Assembly: GCF_001644605.1 (NCBI RefSeq) | Contig: NZ_CP011388.1 | Coordinates: 3,748,501 to 3,812,500, forward strand | Length of the DNA: 64,000 nucleotides | Direction: 5' to 3' | Origin: Paenibacillus swuensis | GTDB lineage: Bacteria; Bacillota; Bacilli; Paenibacillales; DY6 | In this document: in pieces, positions 1-8,666 of the stretch | Position numbering within the stretch: the first letter of the stretch is position 1 | How the letters are laid out: the number at the start of each line of letters is the position of its first letter | Position numbers and translations under genes: made by a program | The notes under the pieces: model-generated | Database searches by the model: none | Told to the model about the DNA's origin: nothing | Seen by the model: only the letters and a program-made list of their open reading frames with translations

Positions 1-1
1 A

Positions 2-1042
2 CAATTGTTGCAACAATGGCCATGGCCTCCCCATAAGAAATGGACCAAGCAAGCAGACGGTCAAGCATTTCGTGTCCCATTAATGAAGGATGATCAGGCT
101 ACAGGCGCTGTATACTTCTTTAACAACCAATCCTTCCTTTCATCCATTGAAGAGGGATTATATGTGCAGGCGGCAGAAATTTTATCCTATCATATGAACT
201 TTAATTATGAAGATTATTTTGAACATTCGGTACAGAAGGACTTTAGCTTGCTGATCAAAAGATATCTGAAGAACGGACTCCCCCTGGAAACCCTCATGGA
301 TTACGCGGAGCGCTGGGAGATGGAGTGGCTGCATAAATCGTATCGTTGTGTTCTGACGGACTTTCCGAGTATGACAACCGGCCCGGCCCGCACCGAAAAT
401 ATCCGAAGAATGAAAGCTGAGTATATTAGCCATGCCAGAATCCAAGATTTGAAGGGTACACATACCATATTGGAGGAAGGTGTTCTGTCCATTTATCCAG
501 AACCGCCGGAAGCCGAGAGCGGATATCTGGAACAAGCCATCGCTGCCTGCTTGGACACCGTACGTTTTCAAGACAAGATGCAAGCCAAGGTCGCCATATC
601 CTCACGCAAAAAGTTGCCGAAGCAACTACACGAAGCCTACGGTGAATGCCGTGAAACCCAGCGTCTGTCCCTCGAGTGGAAGATCGGAGGGAGTATTGTC
701 CCATTCGAAATGCTTGATGTCGCCATGATATTTGAAGGTGTCTCCAGAGAGAAGATGCAAACCTTCTGCGATCGTTGGTTGGGAGGGTTGCTCAGCAAGG
801 ATCCGGATTATGTCTTCGAGATGTTGCGGACTTTGGAAACTTATCTGGAATGTGACGGACAACTGAATGAAACAGCCAAGAAGTTATTTATTCACCGGAA
901 TACGGCCACATACCGTATTGAAAAGCTGAGTGAAATGCTGGATGTGGATTTCAAGAACATCAATGATTTGATGCGCCTGAAAATGGCATTCTTGTTTCGC
1001 AGTATGTTGCAGAGGGACTCGGTGCGTTCTGATTATATTTAA
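2..1042 (+). CDS. pucR: PucR-family purine catabolism regulator (C-terminal part)
   Basis: The reading frame is open to the left edge, so the true start lies outside the window. About 345 residues remain, against roughly 530 for Bacillus subtilis PucR. The C-terminal 60 residues carry the PucR-type helix-turn-helix (LNETAKKLFIHRNTATYRIEKL is split here as LNETAKKLFIHR then NTATYRIEKL). The middle resembles the GGDEF-like CdaR/PucR linker region. PucR proteins activate puc genes when purine breakdown products such as allantoin are present (known for the family). Lying just upstream of pucA fits that role. The naming rests on the HTH and on the neighbours. Confidence 0.88.
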   Translation, partial: QLLQQWPWPPHKKWTKQADGQAFRVPLMKDDQATGAVYFFNNQSFLSSIEEGLYVQAAEILSYHMNFNYEDYFEHSVQKDFSLLIKRYLKNGLPLETLMDYAERWEMEWLHKSYRCVLTDFPSMTTGPARTENIRRMKAEYISHARIQDLKGTHTILEEGVLSIYPEPPEAESGYLEQAIAACLDTVRFQDKMQAKVAISSRKKLPKQLHEAYGECRETQRLSLEWKIGGSIVPFEMLDVAMIFEGVSREKMQTFCDRWLGGLLSKDPDYVFEMLRTLETYLECDGQLNETAKKLFIHRNTATYRIEKLSEMLDVDFKNINDLMRLKMAFLFRSMLQRDSVRSDYI

Positions 1043-1052
1043 CGATATATTT

Positions 1053-1082
1053 AGCCGGGGCCATCAGGTTCCCGGCTTTCTC
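1053..1082 (+). terminator. Hairpin after pucR
   Basis: AGCCGGG (1053-1059) pairs with CCCGGCT (1071-1077) and is followed by TTCTC. The U-tract is poor, so it may be a weak terminator or an attenuator between pucR and pucA. Confidence 0.5.
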
Positions 1083-1107
1083 ATAAGTCAGAGGAGGCGC
1101 ATAGCGG

Positions 1108-2136
1108 ATGGACTCATATCAGTTATTAACTAACGTCACGAAATACAAGGATATGCCGTCTGTACTTGCAACCATTGTAGATGTACAAGGGCATGCCTAT
1201 CGCAAAGCGGGAGCTTCCATGTTGTTCCGAACCACCGGAGAAAGCATAGGCAGTATTTCGCCGGGATGTCTCGAAGCGGATTTAGCTCAACGAATAGATG
1301 ATGTTTGGAATACTGGTAAACATCAATTCGTTGATTATAATTTGCACCCGGAAGAAGATGTCATATGGGGTGAGGCCATAGGATGCGGCGGAAAAATCCG
1401 TGTATTGCTGGAGCCCGTAAGCGGACTCTTAAAATCATTGCTTGAATTGGCCTTCGCTCATATGAACCACAATCGGAAGCTTTATTTATACAGGGAATTT
1501 TACGATGATCACATCCGATATACATCCTCATTAACCGCAGCTTCTTCTATCAGTTCCAATCTGTTTGAAACATGCTTTTCCCCGCGGGAACGTTGCATCA
1601 TTTTTGGAGCGGGTGACGATGCCATCCCGTTACAACGGATATTGATAAATTTAAATTTCCGTGTGGTTATAGCAGACTGGAGAGCAGAATTATGTATGCC
1701 TGAACGATTTTCAGAGGCTGAATTCATTATTGGTGATTCGGAGTATTGTGTGAACCGACTGAAGCCTCGTTCGGGAGATTATGTATATGTAGGTAGTCAT
1801 CACTATCACCATGATCGAAAGGTTCTGGAGCTGCTCACAAAAATGAAATTAGCGTATCTCGGTGTATTAGGTTCCACGAAAAGAGTTGATATGTTGTTTA
1901 AAGGTATTTCGAGACCCGATTACGTGAAGGCGCCAGCAGGTATTTCCATCGGCGCGGAAGGTGCGGAGGAAATAGCGGTAAGTGTAGCATCCGAACTGAT
2001 TTTAGTCCGTAAACAGCTGATGTTTCAAATCACCGGGAGGGATCAAGATGCGAATAGCCGGCTTGTACATGGCAGCAGGGGAAAGCAAGAGAATGGGTCG
2101 GCACAAGCTTTCTTTGGAATTATCCCCGGGTATTAG
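1108..2136 (+). CDS. pucA: XdhC/CoxI-family xanthine dehydrogenase maturation factor PucA
   Basis: A 342-residue protein with the XdhC layout. The N-terminal domain has the SISPGCLEADL and GCGGKI motifs. The C-terminal half is Rossmann-like and starts at CIIFGAGDDA. XdhC proteins bind molybdenum cofactor, help sulfurate it and insert it into xanthine dehydrogenase (family knowledge); B. subtilis PucA has this job. The start is preceded by GAGGAGG-like sequence at about 1091-1097. The last 29 codons overlap pucB, which points to coupled translation. Confidence 0.9.
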   Translation: MDSYQLLTNVTKYKDMPSVLATIVDVQGHAYRKAGASMLFRTTGESIGSISPGCLEADLAQRIDDVWNTGKHQFVDYNLHPEEDVIWGEAIGCGGKIRVLLEPVSGLLKSLLELAFAHMNHNRKLYLYREFYDDHIRYTSSLTAASSISSNLFETCFSPRERCIIFGAGDDAIPLQRILINLNFRVVIADWRAELCMPERFSEAEFIIGDSEYCVNRLKPRSGDYVYVGSHHYHHDRKVLELLTKMKLAYLGVLGSTKRVDMLFKGISRPDYVKAPAGISIGAEGAEEIAVSVASELILVRKQLMFQITGRDQDANSRLVHGSRGKQENGSAQAFFGIIPGY

Positions 2137-2701
2137 CCTCGGCGCTAACAGCTTACGACAGATGATGCGTATTGAACTTCTGGACTCCATTTGTGTCGTA
2201 GTTAATCCCAGACACGCTACAGCCTGGCTGCCTGATCTTAAGAACAGTAAAGAAACGCAATATACGGTTATTAGCTGTGCAGACGCGCACAAAGGTTTGT
2301 CTTACTCCCTGAGATTCGGACTCGAACATTTACGAGCTTTACCTCATTCACAGGATGCTCCTGACGCGATTATGGTGTTGTTGGCCGATCAGCCTTTTGT
2401 TACAGAAGCGATGCTGAAGCGACTCATATATCATTGGCGCAACCAGCCTGGTCTGGATTATGTGGCAAGCAGCTTCAATGATGTGGTCATGCCGCCGGTA
2501 TTGCTGGGAGGATCCATGTTCGAAGCGGCACATCAGTTAAAGGGGGATCAGGGAGCGAAGGCCCTATTCACGGAGAGCGCGTTTCAAGGGTTGTTCGTTA
2601 AGGAAACATCGCCCTATTCACTGTTGGATGTTGATGAGCCAAGTGAATTTACGAAAGCGAAAGACTATTGGCAACAAAATTATAATAAACACCGGTTCTG
2701 A
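2048..2701 (+). CDS. pucB: Molybdenum cofactor nucleotidyltransferase-like protein PucB (MobA/MocA family)
   Basis: A 217-residue NTP-transferase. The N-terminal YMAAGESKRMGRHK is the nucleotide-binding loop with its Arg/Lys, LLADQPFV is the metal-binding acidic motif, and LLDVDEPSEF lies near the end. MocA-type enzymes attach CMP to molybdopterin to give the cytosine dinucleotide form. In B. subtilis PucB works with PucA in XDH maturation. GGGAGG at 2036-2041 supports the ATG at 2048, inside the end of pucA. The exact cofactor form is inferred. Confidence 0.87.
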   Translation: MRIAGLYMAAGESKRMGRHKLSLELSPGISLGANSLRQMMRIELLDSICVVVNPRHATAWLPDLKNSKETQYTVISCADAHKGLSYSLRFGLEHLRALPHSQDAPDAIMVLLADQPFVTEAMLKRLIYHWRNQPGLDYVASSFNDVVMPPVLLGGSMFEAAHQLKGDQGAKALFTESAFQGLFVKETSPYSLLDVDEPSEFTKAKDYWQQNYNKHRF

Positions 2702-2743
2702 ACTGTGCGCTTTGCACAAAGATTGCCTTGGATGTTCATCCCT

Positions 2744-2757
2744 CATACAGTTGTATG
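2744..2757. promoter_or_regulatory. Palindrome next to the bmp/puc operon promoter
   Basis: CATACA-GT-TGTATG is a perfect inverted repeat ending 9 bp before a TTGACA -35 box. Its place suggests an operator or activator site. It does not match the B. subtilis PucR box consensus, so the protein that binds it is unknown. Confidence 0.4.
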
Positions 2758-2766
2758 TTAAGTTTA

Positions 2767-2796
2767 TTGACATTGAATTGACACAAACTTTATAGT
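2767..2796 (+). promoter_or_regulatory. SigA-type promoter of the transporter/puc operon
   Basis: TTGACA at 2767-2772 and TATAGT at 2791-2796, with an 18 bp spacer. This leaves a leader of about 50 nt before the bmp gene. A second TTGACA at 2778 has no good -10. This is the only strong promoter seen before the 14 kb run of plus-strand genes. Confidence 0.65.
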
Positions 2797-2851
2797 GGAA
2801 CTACTTCATAGATCGGCATACGTCACATTATAAAGGAAGTGGGGAAAGGGA

Positions 2852-4015
2852 ATGAACAAGATCAGAGAGACAAGAATGATGTTAACCGCACTTGTCCTAT
2901 TTTTATCCGTTTTAGTAACAGCGTGCGGAGATTCTGGTGACAACACTAAGGAGACGGGAAATCAATCGCCTGCGCCTGTCACTGAAACCGCAACCGAGGA
3001 GAAGGCGATACCTGCTAAGAAGGAAATGCCGCGCGTCGCTTTTGTATATATCGGTCCTCCAGGTGACGGTGGATGGACCTTCCAGCATGATGAAGGCCGT
3101 AAAGCCATGGAGAAAGAGCTTGGAATCAAGTCGGATACGGTCGAGAATGTGCCAGAAGGTGCGGATGCGGAGCGTATTATAACGGAGTTAGCCCAGAATC
3201 ACGACATCATATTTACAACGAGCTTCGGGTATATGGATTATACCTTGAATGTAGCCAAGAAGTTCCCGGATGTGGTCTTCCTTCATTGCTCAGGATACAA
3301 GACTGATACAAATATGGGAATTTACTTCGGGAAGAATTTCGAAGGCAGTTACCTAAGCGGAATGGCAGCCGGAAAAGTAACAAAGAAGAATATAATCGGA
3401 TATGTTGGCGCATTCCCTATTCCGGAAGTCATTTACAACATTAACGCCTTTACTTTAGGCGTACAGAGTGTCAATCCCGAGGCTAAAGTGAACGTTGTCT
3501 GGTCCAATACCTGGTTTGACCCTGCAACGGAACGTCAAGCCGCCATATCTTTACTAGACAAGGGTGCGGACGTATTAATGGCTTATCAAGATTCACCCGC
3601 TACACTACAAGCAGCCGCTGAGCGCGGCGCCATGGCTGGCGGGAACGACTCCGATATGACAAGGTTCGCACCGAAGGCGTATTTGACCAATCCCACTTGG
3701 AACTGGGGACCGTATTATACCAGCGTTGTGAAAGCAGTGGCTGACGGAACATGGACGAATAAACCTTATGTCGGTTCTATGGCGGATGGCATGATCGGTT
3801 TAGCGCCTCTTGGTGAAAGCGTACCTGAGGATGCCAAGAAATTGGTCACCGACACCCAGGCCAAGATCATAGACGGTAGCTTCCAAATCTTCAAAGGCCC
3901 GATTGTGGATGCTTCAGGTGCCACGAAAGTAGAGAAAGACCAAGTGATGACACTGGAAGAGATCAACAAGATGAATTGGTTTATTAAAGGCGTAGAGGGA
4001 ACCATTCCCCAATAA
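2852..4015 (+). CDS. BMP-family ABC transporter substrate-binding lipoprotein
   Basis: A 387-residue lipoprotein. The signal peptide ends in lipobox LVTAC with Cys25. A low-complexity linker follows, then a BMP/PnrA-type domain with PRVAFVYIGPPGDGGWT, FTTSFGYMD and YVGAFPIPEV. Family members bind purine nucleosides (PnrA, B. subtilis NupN). Here the gene heads an operon that also encodes an ATPase, two permeases and the purine degradation enzymes, so the ligand is probably a purine base, nucleoside or ureide. RBS GGAAGTGGGGAAAGGG precedes the ATG. Confidence 0.88.
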   Translation: MNKIRETRMMLTALVLFLSVLVTACGDSGDNTKETGNQSPAPVTETATEEKAIPAKKEMPRVAFVYIGPPGDGGWTFQHDEGRKAMEKELGIKSDTVENVPEGADAERIITELAQNHDIIFTTSFGYMDYTLNVAKKFPDVVFLHCSGYKTDTNMGIYFGKNFEGSYLSGMAAGKVTKKNIIGYVGAFPIPEVIYNINAFTLGVQSVNPEAKVNVVWSNTWFDPATERQAAISLLDKGADVLMAYQDSPATLQAAAERGAMAGGNDSDMTRFAPKAYLTNPTWNWGPYYTSVVKAVADGTWTNKPYVGSMADGMIGLAPLGESVPEDAKKLVTDTQAKIIDGSFQIFKGPIVDASGATKVEKDQVMTLEEINKMNWFIKGVEGTIPQ

Positions 4016-4029
4016 CATTTAAATTTCGG

Positions 4030-4062
4030 AATAAATCCCTTCCCTAAGGGATTTATTCTTTT
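4030..4062 (+). terminator. Intra-operon hairpin after the binding-protein gene
   Basis: AATAAATCCCTT (4030-4041) and AAGGGATTTATT (4046-4057) form a perfect 12 bp stem with a 4 nt loop, followed by CTTTT. It sits between the binding protein and the ATPase and probably ends or protects part of the transcript, giving more binding protein than permease. Confidence 0.65.
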
Positions 4063-4089
4063 AACCGGGAAGGAAAGGAGAATACAGTT

Positions 4090-5628
4090 ATGAGCAACAA
4101 TGATTATGCCGTTGAAATGCATCAAGTTGTGAAGCGATTCGGCTCAGTAATCGCTAACGACGGTGTAGATTTTAAGGCCAGATCGGGTGAGGTCCATGCT
4201 TTATTAGGCGAGAACGGGGCGGGGAAAAGCACGGTGATGTGTATGTTATCCGGAGTTTATCGCCCTGACAGCGGTCAAATCAAGCTCTTAGGTCATTCTG
4301 TAAATATCCGATCCCCGAAGGAAGCGTTAAATGCCGGTGTTGGGATGGTGTATCAGAATTTTCGGTTAGTGGGCTCCTTAACGGCGACGGAGAACATCGT
4401 ATTGGGGGAGGGGAACACGTTCTTCCGGGGTTCAGGCTGGATGAAACGCAAGAATCGGGAAGTGGAAGGGATTTCTTCAAAGTTCGGTCTCTACTTTCCC
4501 GTCGATCGACCGGTATGGCAGTTATCCGTTGGGGAGCAACAACGTGTGGAAATTGTGAAGACCCTGTATCGGGGTGCGGAAATCATCATATTGGATGAAC
4601 CTACTTCGGTATTAACTCCACAGGAAGCGGAGCAATTATTCGATACTTTAACGAAGCTTAAGCATGTCGGGAAAACGATTATTATAACCACTCACAAATT
4701 AAAAGAAGTTATGCGCGTGGCGGATCATATCTCTGTCATGCGGAAGGGAAAGCTGATTTATTCAGTCAGGACCCGTGAAACGAATGAACATGAATTAGCT
4801 TCTTTAATGGTAGGACGCTCGTTTACTTCTCAATCTAATATGAATCATTGTTTGAAAGGCGACCTTTTGCTCCAAATGAAAGAACTGGATGTATACGCTA
4901 ATCATGGGCGTCAAGCCCTGAAGCAACTGAATATGAACGTGTATCAGGGTGAAATTGTCGGTATCGCAGGGGTGGCGGGAAACGGTCAAAGTGAACTTGC
5001 CGAAGTAATAACCGGTCTAAGAAGTTGGAAGACCGGGTCCATAACATTTAACGGGTACCCTCTCAAGAATGGCTCCGTGGCGTTTGCGATCGCGGCAGGA
5101 ATCTCGCATGTACCGGAAAATCGGATGAAAAGTGGTTTGGCCGGCAGTCTCGGCGCACTCGACAACCTGCTAACGAAAACTTATTCCTTGAAAGATCGTT
5201 CAAGATGGGGCATGTTGCGAACAAGAAACAACCATACTTGGTCACAGAGCCTCGTCGATCAATTTCAAGTGAAGACTTCAGGCGTGAATGTTCCCGTAAG
5301 TCAATTGTCCGGAGGCAATCAACAAAAGTTGCTTTTTGCCCGGGAGTTGGATTATAAACCCCGTCTCATGGTTGCGGTTCACCCAACTCAAGGCTTGGAT
5401 GTAGGTGCCACAGAGCAAGTTTACCATCTACTATCTGAATTGCGGGCATCGGGTGGCAGTGTACTCCTGATTTCGGAGGATTTGGATGAACTCTTAAAGT
5501 TGTCTGATCGGATATTGGTCATGTTTAACGGAAGAATCTGTGGTGAATTCTCGTCTGAACCAGCCAACCGGGAACCTATTGGTCGGGTTATGGCAGGGTT
5601 ACATCCGGAGGAAGGAGAGGCAGGATGA
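4090..5628 (+). CDS. Two-domain ABC transporter ATPase, purine nucleoside type
   Basis: A 512-residue protein with two ABC domains in tandem. The first has Walker A GENGAGKST and Walker B IIILDEPTS. The second has the degenerate P-loop GVAGNGQSE, signature LSGGNQQK and a Walker B-like LMVAVHPTQGLD. This architecture (RbsA/YufO/NupO) powers BMP-dependent nucleoside importers. RBS AAGGAAAGGAG precedes the ATG. The stop overlaps the next start by 4 nt (ATGA). In the second domain the usual Walker B Asp-Glu is replaced, as is common in this family. Confidence 0.92.
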   Translation: MSNNDYAVEMHQVVKRFGSVIANDGVDFKARSGEVHALLGENGAGKSTVMCMLSGVYRPDSGQIKLLGHSVNIRSPKEALNAGVGMVYQNFRLVGSLTATENIVLGEGNTFFRGSGWMKRKNREVEGISSKFGLYFPVDRPVWQLSVGEQQRVEIVKTLYRGAEIIILDEPTSVLTPQEAEQLFDTLTKLKHVGKTIIITTHKLKEVMRVADHISVMRKGKLIYSVRTRETNEHELASLMVGRSFTSQSNMNHCLKGDLLLQMKELDVYANHGRQALKQLNMNVYQGEIVGIAGVAGNGQSELAEVITGLRSWKTGSITFNGYPLKNGSVAFAIAAGISHVPENRMKSGLAGSLGALDNLLTKTYSLKDRSRWGMLRTRNNHTWSQSLVDQFQVKTSGVNVPVSQLSGGNQQKLLFARELDYKPRLMVAVHPTQGLDVGATEQVYHLLSELRASGGSVLLISEDLDELLKLSDRILVMFNGRICGEFSSEPANREPIGRVMAGLHPEEGEAG

Positions 5629-6785
5629 AAGAGGAATCAACATATGCAAGGCGGGCTTTAAACCGGAAGATGAACAAGAATCCCCTAAATCATGAAACCA
5701 CAGGGTCATTGTTGACGCGTTACCGACTTGAGTTTGATACAAACCGTACGAGCAGCCCGTGGTGGGTTCCCTTCGTGTCCGTTGTACTGGGGCTTGTGTT
5801 TTGCGGAATTTTTATCGCATTAAATGGAATGAGTCCTTATACGGTATATATGAAGATGTTTAAAGGCGCTTTCGGTACCTCGTTCGGACTCACCGAGACC
5901 TTAGTGAAACTTATTCCGCTGTTATTATGCGCGCTTGGGGTGTCTGTAGCTTACAAGATATCTGTATGGAACATCGGTGCGGAAGGACAGTTTGCCGCAG
6001 GCGCATTGGCTGCCACATCTGTGAGCATATACTTTCCTGATCTGCCGGTATGGATGATTATCCCGGTCATGGTAATCCTCGGTATTGCTGCGGGCGGGGC
6101 TTGGGGAGCTTTAACCGCGCTACCCAGAACGTATTTCGGTGTGAATGAGTTAATCACCTCACTCATGTTGAATTACGTAGCGCTGCTGGCTCTGAACTAT
6201 TTCGTATTCGGCCCATGGAAAGATCCCGCGGGCCTTAACTTTCCGGGTACTCCGATGTTTACGGATGCGCAAAGCCTGCCGGTTCTGGGAACGACCCGAT
6301 TGCATCTCGGTCTTGTGTTTGCTTTGGTCGCCGTAGCGCTATATGCATTCATGTTCAGATACACCCGCTGGGGTTATGAATTAAGGCTCATTGGCGCCAA
6401 CCCGGAAGTTGCCAGGAATGCCGGCATTAATATTAAAAAACATATTCTTATTGTCATGATCGTCAGCGGTGGTTTAGCAGGGCTTGCGGGGATGAGCGAG
6501 GTTTCCGGCGTAACGCATCGTTTAATGTACGGGATTTCGCCTGGATACGGTTATACCGCTATTATTGTGGCGTGGCTTGCCAAGTTGAATCCGGTAGGCT
6601 TAGTCATATCCTCTTTCTTATTTGCCGGACTTATTGTAGGTGGTTACAGTGTTCAGACGATCGGTCTGCCATCCTCCATTTCGCTTATGATGCAAGGGGC
6701 CATTCTGTTCTTCCTGATTGCGGGGGATATGATGAGCAAAATCAACATACGCAGAATCCAAGTACCTATGAAAGGGGCGCATTAA
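5625..6785 (+). CDS. ABC transporter permease (NupP/YufP-like)
   Basis: A 386-residue membrane protein of the branched-chain amino acid/ribose/nucleoside permease family (BPD_transp_2). A cytoplasmic N-terminus of about 45 residues is followed by many hydrophobic segments. The conserved VWNIGAEGQFAAGA and RLIGANPEVARNAGIN stretches are present; the latter is the ATPase-contact loop. Start ATG 5625 overlaps the ATPase stop. An inner ATG at 5670 is possible but lacks a better RBS. Confidence 0.9.
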   Translation: MKEESTYARRALNRKMNKNPLNHETTGSLLTRYRLEFDTNRTSSPWWVPFVSVVLGLVFCGIFIALNGMSPYTVYMKMFKGAFGTSFGLTETLVKLIPLLLCALGVSVAYKISVWNIGAEGQFAAGALAATSVSIYFPDLPVWMIIPVMVILGIAAGGAWGALTALPRTYFGVNELITSLMLNYVALLALNYFVFGPWKDPAGLNFPGTPMFTDAQSLPVLGTTRLHLGLVFALVAVALYAFMFRYTRWGYELRLIGANPEVARNAGINIKKHILIVMIVSGGLAGLAGMSEVSGVTHRLMYGISPGYGYTAIIVAWLAKLNPVGLVISSFLFAGLIVGGYSVQTIGLPSSISLMMQGAILFFLIAGDMMSKINIRRIQVPMKGAH

Positions 6786-7715
6786 ATGGAGTTTATTACT
6801 CAATTGTTGAGCGCCGCCCTTTCTTCGGGAACGCCGTTGCTGTTCGCGGTTGGGGGTGGGATTCTGATTGAACGCAGCGGCATCATTCAGCTGGGCGCGG
6901 AGGGTTTAATGCTCATGGGGGCGGTAACCGCGAGCTTAGTATACATCCAAACCGGTTCATTGCTGCTAACATTGCTCGGTTCACTAACTGTCGGTGCTTT
7001 ACTAGGCCTTTTACACGCGTTTTTATGCGTATCCCTTAGAGCGAACCAGATCGTAAGCGGACTGGCATTAACATTATTTGGTTCAGGATTTAGCGCCTAT
7101 TTAGGGAAATCGGTGAGCGGGATGCCCCTGCCGGGTTCCGTGCCTAGGTTTGAAATACCTTTCTTGAATGCAATCCCTTGGATTGGACCGGTTTTCAATA
7201 ATCTGGATTTATTAACATGGTTAAGTTTCGTGCTGGTGGCTTTGGCAACCGTCTTTGTCTACCTGACTTCTTGGGGTCTGGATTTAAGAGCCGTTGGCGA
7301 TAATCCGGCCACAGCGGATGCCATGGGCATTCCGGTTCAAGCCTTTCGTTACGGTTCCGTTATTGTAGGCTCTATGTTTATAGGCTTAGCCGGTGCGGAC
7401 TTGTTGTTGGCATTCTCGCCGACCTGGAGTGAAGGCATGACGGCTGGCAAGGGGTGGATTGCGATTGCGTTAGTCATCTTTGCCAGGTGGAACCCGCTTC
7501 GCGCGATGTTCTGTGCCTATTTCTTCGGCGCATTGGATTCACTTGGATTCCGGATGCAGCTGTTGGGCAGTACCATTCCTTCTTATTTTCTCAAAATGAT
7601 TCCCTATCTCGTGACTATTCTTGTATTGATGTATTTGGGCTGGAGAAATCGCAACAAGCCGTCAGGCGCTCCGGAAGCGTTGGGTATTCCTTATTTCAGG
7701 GAGCAGCGATTTTAA
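6786..7715 (+). CDS. ABC transporter permease (NupQ/YufQ-like)
   Basis: A 309-residue second permease of the same family. IIQLGAEGLMLMGA lies near the N-terminus and LRAVGDNPATADAMGI is the ATPase-contact loop. The ATG directly follows the stop of the first permease (TAAATG). With the BMP lipoprotein and the two-domain ATPase it completes a heterodimeric importer. The next gene, XDH subunit pucC, is 33 nt away, so uptake and oxidation are encoded together. Confidence 0.9.
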   Translation: MEFITQLLSAALSSGTPLLFAVGGGILIERSGIIQLGAEGLMLMGAVTASLVYIQTGSLLLTLLGSLTVGALLGLLHAFLCVSLRANQIVSGLALTLFGSGFSAYLGKSVSGMPLPGSVPRFEIPFLNAIPWIGPVFNNLDLLTWLSFVLVALATVFVYLTSWGLDLRAVGDNPATADAMGIPVQAFRYGSVIVGSMFIGLAGADLLLAFSPTWSEGMTAGKGWIAIALVIFARWNPLRAMFCAYFFGALDSLGFRMQLLGSTIPSYFLKMIPYLVTILVLMYLGWRNRNKPSGAPEALGIPYFREQRF

Positions 7716-7748
7716 ATTCGGGATCCCCCGGAAGGAGGTCAGGATGAC

Positions 7749-8666
7749 ATGAGTTCTGAAGCACATTCGCGGTTTACGAATCAGCATGTCCCTAATGTGT
7801 GGCATCCTCGCAGTGCAATGGAGGCTTTTCAGTGGAAACAACATTGGGGCAATGAAGCGGAATATATCGCCGGCGGTACTTTGTTGCGGACCCAATGGGA
7901 GTCCGGTGTGAAAGGCGAACCGCGGCATCTGATTAATCTGGGCAGTGTTCAAGAATTACATCACATAACAGATGGACCGGACGGAATAACCATAGGCGCG
8001 CAAACAACATTGGAGAAGTGCAGGAATGATGTAAGCATCCGAGAAAACCTTCCTTTGCTGACGGAAGCACTGCGTCAGATTGCCGCACCCTCAATAAGGA
8101 ATCTCGGGACAATCGGCGGGAATGTAATGTACGGTTACGGTGACTCTTTGCCATCACTGTTACTCTATGACGCGGAGCTCCTGTGGCTGACGGACAAGGG
8201 AGAGATGCTTCAATCGATTCAGGAGTGGTTGTTGCGGCTTCATTCGGACCAAGATCCATCTTCCCTTTTAATGCAAATTCGTATTCCCTGGATAAATTCA
8301 ACATCATTCAATATGAACGAATCGTGCTTTGGCGCTTTTTATAAAATCGGACGTCGCGAAGCCTTTACTCCCTCTGTCGTAACGGCGGCGTTGCTTGGGC
8401 AAGTGGATGACAATCAGGAACTGAGGGGAATTCGCATTGCCGCAGGCGGCGGACTAACCCTGCCCGTCAGACTTGCAGAAACCGAGAAGGTTCTCACGGG
8501 CAAGAAACTAAACCAGGAGCTTCTGAAGGAGGCTTATACTTATGTTCAGGAAGAGTATAAACCTGTAGCAGATGTGTTCGCATCAGAAGCATACAGACGC
8601 ACCACAGCCGCCAATCTGGTTACAAGTGAACTCTGGAAGGCTGCACAGGGGAGGAGGAATCCATGA
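7749..8666 (+). CDS. pucC: Xanthine dehydrogenase FAD-binding subunit PucC
   Basis: A 305-residue protein of the CO dehydrogenase flavoprotein family. FAD-binding motifs AEYIAGGTLL (about residue 40) and IRNLGTIGGNVMYG (about 115-128) are clear, and the C-terminal CO_deh_flav_C part follows. This subunit passes electrons from the iron-sulfur subunit to NAD+ in xanthine dehydrogenase. RBS GGAAGGAGG lies upstream. An ATG at 7744 stops at once, so 7749 is the start. It overlaps pucD by 4 nt. Confidence 0.93.
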   Translation: MSSEAHSRFTNQHVPNVWHPRSAMEAFQWKQHWGNEAEYIAGGTLLRTQWESGVKGEPRHLINLGSVQELHHITDGPDGITIGAQTTLEKCRNDVSIRENLPLLTEALRQIAAPSIRNLGTIGGNVMYGYGDSLPSLLLYDAELLWLTDKGEMLQSIQEWLLRLHSDQDPSSLLMQIRIPWINSTSFNMNESCFGAFYKIGRREAFTPSVVTAALLGQVDDNQELRGIRIAAGGGLTLPVRLAETEKVLTGKKLNQELLKEAYTYVQEEYKPVADVFASEAYRRTTAANLVTSELWKAAQGRRNP

